Of a stretch of DNA of 64,000 nucleotides, positions 10,675 through 21,926 are shown piece by piece. Origin of the DNA: Fulvia fulva (taxonomy: Eukaryota; Ascomycota; Dothideomycetes; Mycosphaerellales; Mycosphaerellaceae); the NCBI RefSeq assembly GCF_020509005.1, contig NC_063015.1:5814501-5878500 (forward strand), in the 5' to 3' direction. Each line of letters starts with the position of its first letter. Position 1 is the first letter of the stretch. A program made the translations under genes and the position numbers. Under the pieces are notes generated by a model. It was not told the DNA's origin. It searched no databases and saw nothing but the letters and a program-made list of their open reading frames with translations.

Positions 10675-11220
10675 GCTGGCATCTCGTATGCGAGCAGTAT
10701 AGGTTGTAGGGATAGCAGGAATAGCAGGAATGTAAGTTAAGTCTTGTTGGTCGTTTATTTTTTCCTGCTTGCGTGGCGCATGTGCTGTCACTTCGTTCCC
10801 TTCGTTGTATCTTGGCCCGTGGAGGCGACAAGTTTGGCGGCATTGTTCCCTGTTTTGCTATTCCAGCGTCGCTTGAAGGTATCCTCCGTGCATTTTGGTC
10901 AAGATTTCGAAACCTGGAGCTCGCGACCGTATGGTTGAACTCGCATCTCAAGACTTCATGCGGACCTCGATGAAGGCCATGTGCTTGCATAGGGATAGAA
11001 CGCTAGCATAAACACCTGGTGCACTCGGCTTTCCCGGTCCGCTGAATCGCGAGTTTTCTAAAAAATTTCAGAAAATAAGATATAACTTCGTAGTATAGCT
11101 AGATACGAGAAGACAAAGCTCTAGAAATATAGAACTAATATAGATCTATCGATCATTTGAGTTTCGTAATATTAAATCCACTATAGTAGGAGTTATAGCT
11201 ATATATACAAAGGTTTGTCG
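10675..11220. other. Intergenic, becoming AT-rich toward the Copia element
   Basis: From about 11,050 the sequence is abruptly AT-rich with many TA steps (for example TATAGCTAGATA), as if an older RIP-affected repeat remnant served as the Copia target. No gene is visible. The last 5 bp (11,216-11,220, TGTCG) are the left Copia target duplication. Confidence 0.5.
11216..11220. repeat. Copia target-site duplication, left (TGTCG)
   Basis: TGTCG recurs at 18,015-18,019 directly outside the other LTR. Confidence 0.8.
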
Positions 11221-11427
11221 TATCACGTTAGAAGTGTAGGAAGTTATTGTACGGGCTCATATAGGGTGTTTCAAAAGCAGGTTGTGTATTGCATGTGTCT
11301 ATCTAGAATGGACAAGTGTTGCTCTTGAAGAGGCTGCAGGTGACTAATCAGTCACCTAATTCTTAGCGTACGTGGCCTCAAGTTTTGATGATAGGATGTT
11401 GCCCATGTGCACGCTCGGATCGCGACA
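11221..11427 (-). repeat. Copia 3' LTR
   Basis: 207 bp, starting TATCACGTTAGAAG (RIPed TG start) and ending GCGACA. It pairs with 17,808-18,014 and differs mainly by C/T and G/A changes. Confidence 0.88.
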
Positions 11428-11440
11428 CACCCCCTCAGCT
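11428..11440 (-). promoter_or_regulatory. Copia polypurine tract
   Basis: Read on the minus strand, the bases abutting the 3' LTR are a purine run, GAGGGGGTG. This is the expected primer site for plus-strand DNA synthesis. Confidence 0.6.
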
Positions 11441-11684
11441 CGTGCGCTGGAGTGAATGAGCTGATTCCTATGTGATCGCGTGCACCCGGTCATAACCACC
11501 CCCCCTACCTATGGCAGTGACGTCAGGCCCTCGGTGTTGCTGCTGCTGCAGTGAGGGTAAGTCAGCTGTTTCAAGTGAAGTGAGGTGAGGTGAGTGAGGT
11601 GGGCTTTGTACCCCTTCCCTCATTCCTCACTTTCACTGCTGCCATTGTTACCTATATAAAAAGCATAGAATGTGTGACTGTTGC

Positions 11685-11790
11685 CGGTGAGATGGCTCAG
11701 GTAATGGTCCCGTTGCACGGACTTTCACTTGAGTGTGCAATCATCTCACCCATCGGCAAACATCAGAGGTCCTGAGTTCAATCTAGGGGT
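11685..11790 (+). ncRNA. tRNA-like / possible SINE segment
   Basis: The segment has an A-box-like TGGCTCAGGTAATGG (about 11,693) and, about 80 bp on, a B-box-like GAGTTCAATCT flanked by CCT and AGGG. I cannot fold a full acceptor stem, so this is not called a tRNA gene. A tRNA-derived SINE inside the Copia 3' region is the simplest reading. A chance match to loose pol III boxes remains possible. Confidence 0.3.
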
Positions 11791-12038
11791 AGCCTTAGTC
11801 CTATCGTATGCTTAAACATATATTGTCGTCCGCTCAACTTATTGAGTTGTCCGATAATTGCTCTATGCTAAGTTATTTCGCTCCGGCGAATAGTAAGAGA
11901 GCTCGCTCTGCCCCTAGGGAGTATGAGATATTAGTCAGTGGCGCAATGCACTAGGCTGTCTACGACAGAGCTTGCACTATGTAAGGTGTAATGGGGCTCT
12001 AATAGGTAACACCGGAGCAACGGTATCGGAAAGTTAAA

Positions 12039-12059
12039 AAGGCACCTTCGGGGTGCCTT
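12039..12059. other. Strong hairpin, AAGGCACC stem with TTCG-type loop
   Basis: AAGGCACC-TTCGG-GGTGCCTT forms a perfect 8-bp stem. A related imperfect GGTCATCACC...GGTGGTGGCACC inverted repeat follows at about 12,070-12,100, ending in a T-run. It could be a structured RNA end or part of a small inserted repeat. It lies in the less-RIPed 3' part of the Copia element. Confidence 0.5.
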
Positions 12060-12549
12060 ACTTTCTGCACTTTTAAAGGTCATCACCTTAGGGTGGTGGC
12101 ACCTTTTTGTTTTAGGCAAGTGTGTGCTATGTGTGAGGTGCGAAAGCAGCGGATGATGTGGTGACAAGGTGGTAGTGTTATTACTAGTAGCAAGTTAGAG
12201 GCGTTTCTCGCTTTCTGATTGGACGCGCTGCTTTTGTCGCGCGCGTGCGCTACTACTAGTGACAGGGGTGTTTCTCGCCCTTGCGCTATTAGCTAATAGG
12301 AGCCCGAGAAACATCTGTTAATAATAGTGCTAGGGCCGTACCGGTGAATGGTAGATGCTTTGCCCTAGCTTCGTTGTCGTCTATAGTATTAGTGGCTACT
12401 AGTGGCCGTGTTTTGCGCCTGCTAGCGCTTCTAGAGAGGTGTCCGTAAAGATGAAGCCGTTCGGTGTTCGTTTCGAGATAAGGTAAGGCCGCTACTACGG
12501 GCTTCTTAGGCGTCTGTTAGCCCGTTACCTCCTAATACGGCTGTAGAGG

Positions 12550-15500
12550 GCACTGAGGTGCGTAGGTCTACGCCTTCCTTAGCTATATTAAGCAGCTTGA
12601 CGAAGTGCTTGTGCTTCTGTAGTGGAAGCAGCTTGGTTAGCCCGTCTATAGGTATGTCGTTAGTGCTGAGATACTTGATCTTAATGTCTCCGCGCTAGTC
12701 TCGCTATCGGAGCTAGTGGTAGTAGATATCAACGTGGCGTAGCTTCGTATTAAGCTTTTGCCCTTGTTAGTTGACAAGGCGGATGGTCTGCGTGTTGTCG
12801 TAGTACAAGTAGGTACGCTGATTGAACTGAAGGTGTATCTTAGCGAAGACTCGTTCCTACTATATAAGCTCTAAGGCGGCTTACGAAAGCCCGAGTAGCT
12901 CAGCCTCTGTTAAGGACTTAGTAACAGTGATTTGTTTAGATGCCTTATAATCCACTAGTCTACCGAACAGTATAAAGACCTAGCCATTTGAGCTGGTCCT
13001 GTTATTAATCATGCCGTAGGACGCGTCCGATACTCTAAAGAACTCGTGGTTGCTACCGAGGTGCTCTAGTTAGCTATAAAGGCCAGTGATATGTTTGCTA
13101 GCGCTATATACAAGGCAGAGGTTCTTGGTCTCTAGGAGATAGCGTAAGCACTAATCTGTAAGCTTAAGGTGTGTCTCAGTTGGCTTGGTTAGATACTGCG
13201 ATAGTATAGATAAGGAAAAGGCGATATCAGGCCGCGTATATATAGCGGCGAAGTTAAGGGATCCTATACGTTGTTAGTACGTAAGGATGGCGATAGAGGT
13301 GGGTTGATGACCCTCTAGAACGGTCTAATCAAGGTGTTAATCTACTAGCACTGTCGTTTTGCGTGTATTCGTAGATATACTGAATTTGGCGGCTAGCTTC
13401 TTAATGTAGTCTTCTTGAGAGAGCTATAGTAAGCGATTGTTTCTGTCGCGCGTAACCTTGATTCCTAGGAACTAGGAGAGATCACCGAGCTCGTGCATCT
13501 CGTACTTAGCAAGCAGCCGCTACTTGATGTTAGTAGCATAGGCCTTATGCTTACGGTGGTAGAGTATAACCAGGTCGTCAACGTAAAAGAAGAACATAAC
13601 CTTGTTGTTATAGTAGATACATTCGGAGTCCGATAGGGGTACTAGTCTAAGGGAGGCCAGCGTCTCGGTTAGGGAGTTGTACTATAATAAAGGGGACTCC
13701 TTTAGACCGTAGAGGGCCTTAACCAGCTTGAGGGCGTGTCTATAGGATGGCCTGTCGATTCTAGGAGGTGGTTATAGATATATAGTGTATAGCAGGTCCG
13801 AGTTTAGGAAGGCGTTAACAATATCGAATTGTTCGGCTTCTAGGTCGAAGCTCGCGGCTATAGTATAGTAGAGGCGGAACATACTTACTAGTAGTGTGGC
13901 GGCGTATGTGTCTAAGTGTGTTCCTTACAAATCGCCTCTTACGTATAGCCTAGCCTTGAAGCTCTTTAGCATGCCGTGCTCGTCTAGTTTGTATTTATAC
14001 ACCCACTTGAGCGGTAGTAGTAGCTAAAGTCCCTCCTCTTACTAAGCATCCTAATCCTTCTCTTCCTTTGTTGCCCATCTAAATGTGCCTGTTGCTAGGG
14101 CTTTAGCAAACTCCTTAGCTATAGCTTCGATCTACTATTAGGAGAAGCGGTGTTCTATAGCGGCTCGGTAGTTAGAAGGTTCGGGCGGAAGGTCATTACG
14201 GTGTATAGAGGTAGTGGTGTTGACACGCCTTGGAGGGCTATTGCCTCTTCGTGTAGGGCTTCGATCGCTCTTGTCGCGATAGGCGCGTATTCTAGGTCGT
14301 ATGCCGGACATCTAGCCGATGATTACATTAGCGACTATGATCTAGTGTAGTATATAGTAGAAGTAGGCCGTTCGTAGGCGCTTTCTATTCTCTATAACTG
14401 TATAGTTAGACTCCTCTAGTGTGTAGAGCTCTGGCTCTAGGGGGAAGAGTAGTATATTAGACGCGTTGTGTGTTAACGCGTCTTCTAGTGGTGTAAATGT
14501 GAATAGATATAGCTCGCGATCAGGGTCCGTGTTGCCTATAATCTCCTCACGGTCTTCTGCGGTAAGGGCATCTATTATCTACTACTATAGGGTGTCGTAG
14601 TAGTCAGTAGTGTTGTATACTAACTGCTATATGTTGTCTTGAGTCACGTGATCTATTACGTGCTCGATTTGCCGGTCTTTTTGGTTATATATTGCTGACT
14701 CGCGGTGTTACGGCTAGTATAGTTCTTGCCTAAGGAGCTTTTAGTAGGCGTCTCAAGGTTATTAGGTGTACGGTTGTTTAGCCTGTTCTTCCACCCCCTC
14801 GGCCTGTACTATGTCTTACTCGTGATAAGCGACATACAGGTCGTAGTATTGTTTAGGCTCTTTAGCCGGTTCCGCTGTTACGATGTTCTCGACAGGGGTC
14901 GTATATCCTGCTATTAGGCGTGATAGGTTATAGAATGTAGTCTTATCGAAGAGGACGTCCTTGACTCGTATAACCCTATCTTTTAATAGGTCCTATACGC
15001 GGTAGATGTTAGTGGAGTCGTATCCTATAAGGTAGCCTATAAGCGCTCTCTCTTAGAGTTTCTCGCTCTTACTAGGCTGATCTAGTCTATAGATAAATAC
15101 GTATACAAGGGAGCTATACACTACTATGTGACCCACGTTCGGAATTCGTCCTGTTATTAATTCGAATAGGGTCTTCTAGCCCTTTGACTAGATAGGGGAT
15201 CGCTAGAGGATGTACACCGCTACTATAATATATTCTGGCCAAAGCTTTTCCGGGAATCGTACGTAGATACGAATAGTTCTGCTTATAGTAATGATTAGAG
15301 CTCTAGCTCTTTCTGCTAGGTCCTACGTAGGCGCGTATTCCGCGGTTGCGTGCTATTCAATCTTATTGTTGTTAATGACTAAGCGAAACACCTTCCTAAT
15401 AGCGGGCTCGTTGTCGCTATAGAAGTATACGAACCTACGACCAATGAAGTTAATGAAGCTTAGTAGGCTATTAAAGTAAGCTAATACCGATTGCTAATCC

Positions 15501-15900
15501 CTATTCTTAATAGTGAACTGGAAGTGTCTATAGGTATCTAGATCGTAGAAGTGGACGAGGTACCTATTACCGTTATAGGCGATAGTGAATTCTGCCAAGA
15601 AGCCGTATAGGGTTATCACCCTAATAGGCTGAGACCGATTGTGCACCTTGTGAGCTTTACTAAGCCCACATGCTCTACAATGTGTAGTAAGGGGTGCGCT
15701 TAGACCATCGTTAATGATCACCCCCTCAACTCTAAGCGGCAACTACTTAATACGTTCAGCGCCAATGTGACCAAAGATTTGATGCCACTAGCGGCTAGAG
15801 AGCTTTCGGTGTTTGATAGGGGTCCTACTAGACGTAGCTATACCTTAAGTGCCCCTAGTACTGTTTATGACTACGAGAACGGTGCGGTCACTATCCTCTT
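12550..15900 (-). pseudogene. Copia pol remnant (integrase, RT, RNase H)
   Basis: Minus-strand translation with many stops shows, from high to low coordinates, three regions. First is an integrase zinc-region remnant at about 15,500-15,740 (HCRACGLSKAHKV). Second is the RT start near 13,990 (LKWVYKYKLDEHGML, a Copia RT signature) and the catalytic YVDD at 13,574-13,585. Third is an RNase H end near 12,600-12,740 (VDIYYH, then IKYLSTNDIPIDGLTKLLP). Stops are almost all TAG, consistent with CAG/TGG to TAG changes by RIP. It has no coding capacity. Confidence 0.85.
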
Positions 15901-15949
15901 AAGCAGTTAGAGATGCTACGCTATTAGTAGGTTCATCGCCGATGTTTGC

Positions 15950-17790
15950 ACCCCTGCTAATAGTGCTAATGAAGTGCGCGTTACACATCTTTTTAGTGAC
16001 CTTCGGCAGTACTAGGCCCTCTTTTATAGGCCATTAGTAAATGATAGGTGACTTAGGTGGTGTGACCACCTTAAAGAAAGGGATTGTACTAGTAGGGCGG
16101 TATAGGTCCATCAATTTAGTGTCGTTGTGCCACATTGAATTGCTACGTCCGTACTACTAGAGTCCGGCTCTTTCTATACGTATATAAGAGATGACGTTCA
16201 TATAAAAGCCTAGGCAGTAAGCCACATCTAGCAAGGTGAATAAATGGCCCCCAATTGACATATAAACACGCCCTAACGCTGCAATTAGAAAGGTGGTTAT
16301 TCTAGCCTAGATTTCTAAGGTGGTAAGGCGCTCTGCAATGAACTCTACACCCTCCTAGTCATAATAATTGATCATATAAGTGTCTAAACAGTTATTATAC
16401 ACCTAGTAATCCCTAAAGTTGACGCTCAACTTTCTAATTGAGCTAGAAAGAACAGTAAGGCCAATAAAGCCCTTATCGCTTAGTGATGCCTTCTTCGTAT
16501 TAGTGATAGCCTTGTCACGTTCCTGGTCCTTACGATTGTTACAATTCAACACGCCAAGCAGACGCTCGCCGTCGTCGCTCAAGTAGTAAATGATGAAGTT
16601 TTTCTAGTACTTCCTCCACTACTCTAAGCGCTGATCCTTTGCTAGGCGCTTGTCGGGGTTGATCACATCGCATGAGAACAGGCCCTTATAACAGGTGTCC
16701 TTGGGCTCGCCGGTGATGTTCTAGTAGCCGCTTGGCCTGTTGTTGTCCTTGTCTTTGTTCTTGTCGCCGCGGCTGCTACTACGACCCTTGTCACCGCGGC
16801 TATTACCACGGTTGTTGTCACTACGGCTGCTGCCACGGTCACCCTCCTTTTGACCAGCACCTGTGGGTGCTGTTTCATCCTCTGCTAAGGTTTCTCCGGA
16901 GAAGGTTGCGAAGACTGATCGACCGTTAGTTGTTACTAGTGCGGTGTCGCGTATCTATTCGAGGTAACGCTTAGTAAGCTTTTGTAGTGACATTTTGTCA
17001 CGCTTCTACTCGTTGTATAGAGAAGCACCGTAGGCTAGAGCCTGCTTCTACTAAATAGCAAGTAGGAAGTGTCTACTAAGGTCGTCGTACTCGGCGTAGT
17101 TACACTTAAGCATCTTGGTCTACAAAACTAACTAGTCTAAGCACTAGTTATCGATTCTGCGTACGCTAGCCTTCTAAAGCCTAGACAGCTCAAGCGTGAG
17201 CTACCGCTTACGCAGCATATCGTCTAGACTATACTGATCCTTAAGAGCCTAGTATTTCGCTCTAAGGGTGTTCTGGCCGTACATTAGCTCTTGCCCTAGC
17301 TCTGTCGTCGTACGGATAAGGTAGGTAATGAGCTTTGATCGCGTAGTAGCAAAGATGTCGTACATCCGTTGCCTTCGGTCTGCGTCTGTTTGTCGTAGCT
17401 TGATAAGGTCTCTTGATGTAGCGTCTCCTACCGTATACGCTTGTTAGATTTCCTCAAACGTCAAGTAAGTAGGCTCTGTTGGCTCGTTACTTAGTTAGTG
17501 AGGATCTACATACTTCTAGACATTCAAAGACTCTGCGTAGAGCTCTAGCTGACGGTCAAACTTATCCTATTAGTCATAGCTCTTCAGAACTACGGTACCC
17601 TAAGGTAGGGCACCGGTAGTCGCCGGGGTTTCGGTAGTGGCTATAACTACAAAATGGGTTATAGGCTAGTAAAAGTTCCACGCGGGTTCACTAGGACTAG
17701 GGGATACTACTGTACTAGTTGTAGCAGTAGTGCTATGACGATACAAACTCTGCTTTAGGGCTTCCTTGTCGTAGCGAATGTTAGTGAGCG
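15950..17790 (-). pseudogene. Copia gag remnant
   Basis: This is the upstream (5') part of the Copia coding region on the minus strand. A Ser/Arg/Gly/Asp-rich low-complexity linker lies at about 16,730-16,850, followed by CYKGLFSCDV, which may be a degraded zinc-knuckle area. Numerous TAG stops are present. The gag start cannot be fixed. Confidence 0.6.
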
Positions 17791-17796
17791 CTAATC

Positions 17797-17807
17797 GGGC
17801 TTATAAC
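17797..17807 (-). promoter_or_regulatory. Copia primer-binding site (half-tRNA type)
   Basis: On the minus strand, directly after the 5' LTR, the sequence is GTTATAAGCCC. Reversing a single RIP-type change gives GTTATGAGCCC, the complement of the anticodon-arm GGGCTCATAAC typical of eukaryotic initiator tRNA-Met. Copia-group elements are known to prime from a tRNA-iMet 5' half cut in the anticodon loop. The match is by knowledge of the tRNA arm, not by alignment to this organism's tRNA. Confidence 0.6.
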
Positions 17808-18014
17808 TATTACGTTAGAAGTGTGGGAAGTTATTGTACGGGCTTATATAGGGTGTTTCAAAAGCAGGTTGTGTATTGTATGTGTCTATCTAGGATGGAC
17901 AAGTGTTGCTCTTGAAGAGGCTGTAGGTGACTAATCAGTCACCTGATTCTTAGCGTACGTGGCCTCAAGTTTTGATGATGGGATGTTGCCTATGTGCACG
18001 CTCGGATCGCGACA
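17808..18014 (-). repeat. Copia 5' LTR
   Basis: 207 bp, starting TATTACGTTAGAAG and ending GCGACA; partner of 11,221-11,427. Confidence 0.88.
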
Positions 18015-18019
18015 TGTCG
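18015..18019. repeat. Copia target-site duplication, right (TGTCG)
   Basis: Matches 11,216-11,220. Confidence 0.8.
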
Positions 18020-18480
18020 TAAATTATCGACGTCGATAAGCGCTAAGACTTTGCTATTCTTTGCTCTCGGGAAAATAGACTCTTAGTATATAGCATTTTA
18101 AGGCACGTATTCGATAACGTATAAATAGGCGAGCATCTTAGTATATATATTACTATATATTAGCGCTTCGTTGTTGCCTAATAACTATACTGTTTTGTTT
18201 AAAACGTCGCGGTTTAACGCGACGATCGAGGAAGCCGAGTGCACTAGGTGTTTATGCTAGCGTTCTATCGATCACTGCTTTTCAGGCCAGACTCCCTGGT
18301 CTTGTAGGTAGTGTCAGCGCTGAGCACCTAGAGAGCACCTGCAGTCGCATGCCGCAAGACGAAGGCGCCCAACATGTCCTTCTGCTCGATTCATGCCGTG
18401 TTCATAGCTTCACTTGCGCCCTGTACGGCTCCAAGACCGCCGGCACCTCCCGTATCAATCGTCTCTAGCCGTGCCTGACC
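18020..18480. other. AT-rich flank of the Copia element, no gene
   Basis: 18,020-18,240 is AT-rich with many TA steps and is probably the other half of the old repeat into which the Copia element inserted. Normal composition resumes at about 18,240. No gene was seen. Confidence 0.5.
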
Positions 18481-18519
18481 GTCTCAATGCCAACGCTGCC
18501 ACCAGATGTCTTGTTGAAA

Positions 18520-19045
18520 CATCATGAGCAATGTTCCCCGAGCATCTGAAAGAGAACCCTGTCGGGAAAGCCTGATTGGAAGTTTGCTACCAGGGCTGCA
18601 GCCTGTTGCTGCCGCCTTCGCCACATGGCCGAGCGGGATCCCAGGATACCTTCGACCCAAGGTGCCTGCTCGTCGTGCGGCGCCAATCTTCCTCCAAGCC
18701 GGGCATATAGATAGGAGCTTGCTCTTATCCAGATGCTCCGTAGTAGGCTGATGTTCAATTTGCCGCAGGGTAAGGTTGTCAGCGGGAGTCTCATGCATTG
18801 GAAAAAGTCTGCGCCGTGTCAGTAGTCGAATGACCTTCGGAAGATATCGACATTGACGCCACAGCTTACTTGACTGCCCTTGGAACAACCTAATTGACGA
18901 TACAGCGTGTGCGCAGCCAGTGGCTGATTGGCAAATGCTGGTACCTGCATTCTTCGGCCAAGCGTTGGGCAATGGCTGTCTTACCAGGCGCGTATCCTTC
19001 GAAGAGAAGGGGCGTAGGGAGCATGATACAAAGACTTCGGTTTGA
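18520..19045 (-). pseudogene. Possible broken P-loop (adenylate/UMP kinase-like) remnant
   Basis: On the minus strand near 19,000 there is LLFEGYAPGKTAIAQRLAEE, resembling a Walker A motif one residue short (GxxxGKT instead of GxxxxGKT). Next, near 18,920, is YQHLPISHWLR, similar to the 'hlsvGdlLR' motif of nucleoside-monophosphate kinases. In a different frame near 18,560-18,600 is GFPDRVLFQMLGEH, similar to the 'dGFPR' motif. The order fits this fold, but the frame changes and the compressed P-loop suggest decay. Introns could explain part of it. The family call is tentative. Confidence 0.35.
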
Positions 19046-19366
19046 TCGATTTACTGCATCTGGGAGATCGTTGTATCTTGCTCGATGCTCGCTACCAGGC
19101 TTCTGGATGAGCAGTCCGTGAGCAGCTGAGCTCGCAACACAGCGTTCGAAACTTGCATGCCTCGGTGGTGTTCGCTATTGCTGCTCTCGGCTGTGTCACA
19201 GCTTGGTGCGAATCGTGCATGCTCATGAGTATCGCCAAGTTTGAGCCTCTTTGAACTTGGTAGCAGGCGTGAAACAAGGATGGCGAGTGCATATTGTACG
19301 TGAATGTCGTATAGCTGTCATATCTTTGACTCTGTATGGGAGATCTTCGAACCGTACTTGTCCACC

Positions 19367-20262
19367 TCAACAAGTCCTACTTGCAACACAAATCCTATTC
19401 GCGACGACCGTATCATTCACAGCCTTGACAATATTCTCCCAATTCGTCGATAACTCCGCATACTGATTCCCAATCAAATTCAAAATGAACACACTCTCAA
19501 AAGCATCATGCTTCCTGTTCAGAGTCGTATCCACATTGTACGCAACAGTATTATACGTCGTTGTCGTGCCCTGCGTAGTCGTGTGATTATACAACAGAAT
19601 CGACGCCTTGGAAGGATACCTTGTTCCAGAACCCCAGACCCAGGCGCCGATGTCGGGGATGCTTTCATAGACTTGCTCGGTGTTCTCCAGCACGATGATG
19701 GTGTCTGCGACGTTGAAGTAGCGAGAATCGGTTTGCGCTCCAGCGTTGAAGAGCACAGTACCGTTGTTGGCGGGTTTCATGAAATTCTGTTTCGCGAAGT
19801 TGGTGAGGTTCGTCATGTACGTGCCAAACTTGAGATTATCCTGACCAGGCGCTTCGTCGATGAACAAGCTGTCGATGTGAACATCGCGCTGCACGCCGTC
19901 CCAGCCTGCACATGTCTTCCAGCTGCCGTAGGTGGAGATGTTCTTGGTGACAGTCGTGTAGGGTGCTGATGCGAAACAAATATCTGTACCCGTCCCGGGC
20001 GTCTGGTTATCTGCTGGTCCGCTGCAGTCCCATCGGTTGGCGGTGTGGACGTATCCCATCGTGACGATGTTCGGCTCAGCGTTCAGTTTGGCGATGGCGC
20101 CGACGTAGTCCTTGTTCGGGCATCCTGTTGCGTCTGGGCTTGGACCGCTGTCGGGATTGACGACTGCTGTGAAAGTGACATCGCGGTATTTTTGAGCGGC
20201 TGAGATGAGAGGATCCCAACGTGTTGCTGGATATGGGTAGATGTAGAGTGGGAAGAGGCTGC
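19367..20262 (-). CDS. Spherulin-4-like secreted/cell-surface protein (5' end missing)
   Basis: The open frame encodes about 298 residues matching the spherulin-4 domain layout. In order it has PLYIYPYP (start of the beta-strand 1 motif), VVNPDSGPSP, GYVHTANRWD, a conserved DSLFIDEAPG segment (the family's 'IFFDE' motif), LFNAGAQTD and IIVLENTEQVYES. The family is named after a slime-mould encystment protein and is widespread in fungi, usually secreted; its activity is not firmly known. Four NxT/S-type sequons (NIS, NLT, NGT, NHT) fit secretion. No ATG with a signal peptide occurs between the in-frame stop at 20,264 and about 20,590. Either a 5' exon lies further upstream behind an acceptor near CTCTGAG at 20,263-20,269, or the gene is 5'-truncated. 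The internal Met at 20,059 would delete conserved strands. Confidence 0.7.
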
Positions 20263-20630
20263 CTCAGAGGTTGACCACGATGTCGGCTTATGGTGGGGAG
20301 GTGTTGTCGTTCGGAAGGTATCGGGGTGTGAAGAGAAGCAGAAAGGAAGATGGGGTTCGGGCTGAATATATTGATGTATGCCGCCCTATGTGGGCCACGC
20401 AGAAGCTGAAAGCTGAGTACGAGACTAGTCTCCTAGTGTACGATCTGGGCGTTGGTTCGGATCTGGATCTTCTCGGCTATGGCTGCAGGAACACCGGCCA
20501 CTAGCTCGAAGGAGCAAGAGGCTGGTCGATCACTTGAGCCAACCGGCGTGGCAAGCGTTTAGACAGCTAGTACACCCAGCAATATAGTCTATGCATTACG
20601 ACATCCCTTCTCGAAGCTGTTCCCTACTTC
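20263..20630. other. Intergenic / missing 5' exon area
   Basis: No start codon or signal peptide for the spherulin-like gene was found here on the minus strand. Short frames only. Confidence 0.4.
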
Positions 20631-21283
20631 TCAAAGCCTGCCCAGACTCCTTATCAACGCCAACAACATCATCACCTCCGATCCCTCGCGCACCCCCACC
20701 AACGCCACAGTCAGCATCTTCGCCATAGCCTGCTGCTTCCAGAACGAGTTCACGATGAGCGTCTCGCTTCGCATGGTCTGCTCGAACACCACTTCATGGC
20801 AGATGGGGTATCCAGCAGCTCGCGAAATGTCCAAAACCATATCCTCGAGCAGATCCGAGATGTCGCCAGCCAGAATGCCATCGTACTTCCCCTTCGGCGA
20901 ATGGATCGATGTGCTCGATCCCTCTTTTCGTTGCCGCAGAGCCCATAGTGCCATGTAGTTGGCGTTTGAGATCTCTTCTTCGAAGGCTGCAGTGGTCTGC
21001 ACAAAGCTGCTCAGTATATAGCTGGAGTCCCGATTCGAGGAGGACGACTTACCTTCTCATCGGCATCGCATTGGCCTTGAACGAACTCGAGATACTCAGC
21101 GCACAGGCGTAGGAAGTTGTGGGCGACGACTCTGTTGTCTGGCCGTATAGCGCCGCGCCTGATGCATTGCTTGTCTTGGGCTGTGTAGGTGTCGCTGCGC
21201 CGGTTGCGGTTTTGGATGCGTCTGGATTCCATTATCAGGATGGAGGTCAAGACACGGCGGGTGATGATGTTGCAGATGCCCAT
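20631..21283 (-). CDS. Hypothetical protein, two exons, 198 aa
   Basis: Exon 1 is 21,053-21,283 (ATG context GACATGG) and exon 2 is 20,631-20,996. The intron 20,997-21,052 is 56 bp with GTAAGT and TGTGCAG and is phase 0; an earlier CAG in the acceptor region would shift the frame. The product is soluble-looking, with an Arg/Asn-rich segment (RRIQNRNRRSDTYTAQDKQ) near residue 20, then a helical part (FLRLCAEYLEFVQGQCD). Exon 2 has acidic and hydrophobic helices (DISDLLEDMVLDISRAAGYP). No known domain was recognised. It runs divergently from the RBR-like gene at 21,927. Confidence 0.6.
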
Positions 21284-21926
21284 GTCTGATCACTTGCCTG
21301 TGTGCGATGTGTTGCGAGTGATTTTGTTGCACATGGGCAGATGCGGTCAAACTAGTGGGCATTTCTCGGCTTCTCGACGACTCGACTTCGTTCTGCTCAC
21401 GGACCATTCATCTTCTTGAAACGGGAAATCGCCACTCGCTGTAGACAAAGTTGTGCTCACGATACCAGTGGCGCCGGCTGCTTGCAACGCGCGTGGATCG
21501 ATACAGTAGAAATCCATCTGGACCCTCAGACGCCCTATCCACCAAGATCAACATACCCTGCGAGGACAACATCTACCTGCATTTGAAGAAGGCCTTGCAG
21601 ATAGTACAGACATGCTACAAAACCGTGACGCAGTTCAAGCGCCGGCCTTCGATCATGAGATGAGGCCGTTTCAAAGCAGATCTCTATCACCAGCTCAGGT
21701 ATGCTACACCTTGAGAATGAGGTACAAAGAAAGCATGACTGGTGCTGCACAAGTCTGGCCTGCCCCCAGGTAGCGTCTTTGTTGTCGACAATACTGGACC
21801 ATCAAGGCCATGTCCGGCGATCCTCGTCCTGCTACCTAAACAAAGGAGAAGCCGACTCTCCAATACATTCGACAGTTGCGGAGCGCTCAATACACCCAGT
21901 CTTCTACTACCAGCGAAGTATTCATC

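Larger units (their letters stand above)
11221..18014 (-). mobile_element. RIP-inactivated Copia (Ty1-like) LTR retrotransposon
   Basis: This 6,794-bp element has two 207-bp LTRs and a 5-bp TGTCG target duplication. Coding runs on the minus strand in the order gag, integrase, reverse transcriptase, RNase H. That order, with integrase before RT, is diagnostic of Copia. Reading frames are shattered by TAG/TAA from TGG/CAG changes. The LTR start, expected to be TGTCAC, now reads TATCAC on the left and TATTAC on the right, as expected from RIP. About 1 kb between RNase H and the 3' LTR (11,428-12,500) is much less mutated and holds a tRNA-like segment and a strong hairpin, possibly a later insertion or an unusual 3' untranslated region. 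Confidence 0.9.

Noticed and set aside
11685..11790. A functional tRNA gene
   Set aside because: A/B-box-like stretches exist, but no 7-bp acceptor stem or clear anticodon arm could be folded. Kept only as a low-confidence tRNA-like segment.
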